Positions 21,502-21,550 of a stretch of DNA of 21,550 bases are shown here, piece by piece. The notes under the pieces are model-generated. The model saw nothing but the letters and a program-made list of their open reading frames with translations, did no database searches and was not told where the DNA came from. Each line of letters starts with the position of its first letter. Positions within the stretch are counted from its first letter, which is position 1. Made by a program: the position numbers and the translations under genes. Origin of the DNA: CAZRNB01 sp964601355 (lineage in GTDB: Bacteria; Planctomycetota; Phycisphaerae; Sedimentisphaerales; Anaerobacaceae); contig CAZRNB010000043.1 in assembly GCA_964601355.1 (NCBI GenBank), positions 1-21,550 on the forward strand. The letters are read 5' to 3'.

Positions 21502-21550
21502 ATGAAAAAAGCTCTTCTATTTTTGGTTATTTCTCTGGCTGGTTTTGCTT
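21502..21550 (+). CDS. Start of an exported protein, cut by the window end
   Basis: The ATG at 21502 is preceded by AGGAG (21491-21495) at 6 nt. The 16 visible codons give MKKALLFLVISLAGFA, a typical Sec signal-peptide start with two Lys residues and a hydrophobic core. Nothing more can be said about the product. Confidence 0.75.
   Translation, partial: MKKALLFLVISLAGFA

Overview
This window is a bacterial chromosome fragment, most plausibly from an uncultured Planctomycetota (Phycisphaerae-like) genome. The hints are a PEP-CTERM surface protein, a secreted DUF6807 protein, a 2-oxoacid:ferredoxin oxidoreductase, an RtcB/archease pair, and many short palindromic intergenic repeats. The phylum is inference; no rRNA or other phylogenetic marker is present.

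Left half (1-12.9 kb), mostly housekeeping genes on the + strand: the 3' end of the beta subunit and the gamma subunit of a 2-oxoacid:ferredoxin oxidoreductase; a PEP-CTERM protein with its own sigma70-like promoter; a convergent small CxxCxxCC-type protein; clpB behind a near-perfect sigma54 (-24/-12) promoter candidate; an unknown 144-residue protein; a GH57 glycosidase; archease and the RNA ligase rtcB; a secreted DUF6807 protein; an endonuclease III-like glycosylase; and prmC. Several gaps hold palindromic repeats, and one palindrome lies in frame inside prmC. A two-gene minus-strand operon (AlpA-like HTH protein plus a small membrane protein) closes this half.

Right half (13.85-21.2 kb) is a complete-looking curli (functional amyloid, type VIII secretion) locus: csgE (here a lipoprotein with a long charged linker), a single-domain LuxR-type regulator, csgF, csgG, a small DUF2292-like gene, a strong terminator, then three tandem curlin-repeat genes. 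CsgG would form the outer-membrane pore, CsgE gate it, CsgF couple secretion to surface nucleation, and the curlins form the fibre.

Each curlin gene looks like its own transcription unit, with a related structured leader, a near-identical ribosome binding site and signal peptide, a 59-nt conserved 3' element of constant length, and a strong hairpin terminator. The leaders show compensatory base changes and two mutually exclusive pairings around an SD-like sequence, so they look like an undescribed cis-regulatory RNA. This is the most novel signal I see. The window ends after a promoter flanked by inverted repeats, a dispersed palindromic repeat and the first 16 codons of an exported protein.
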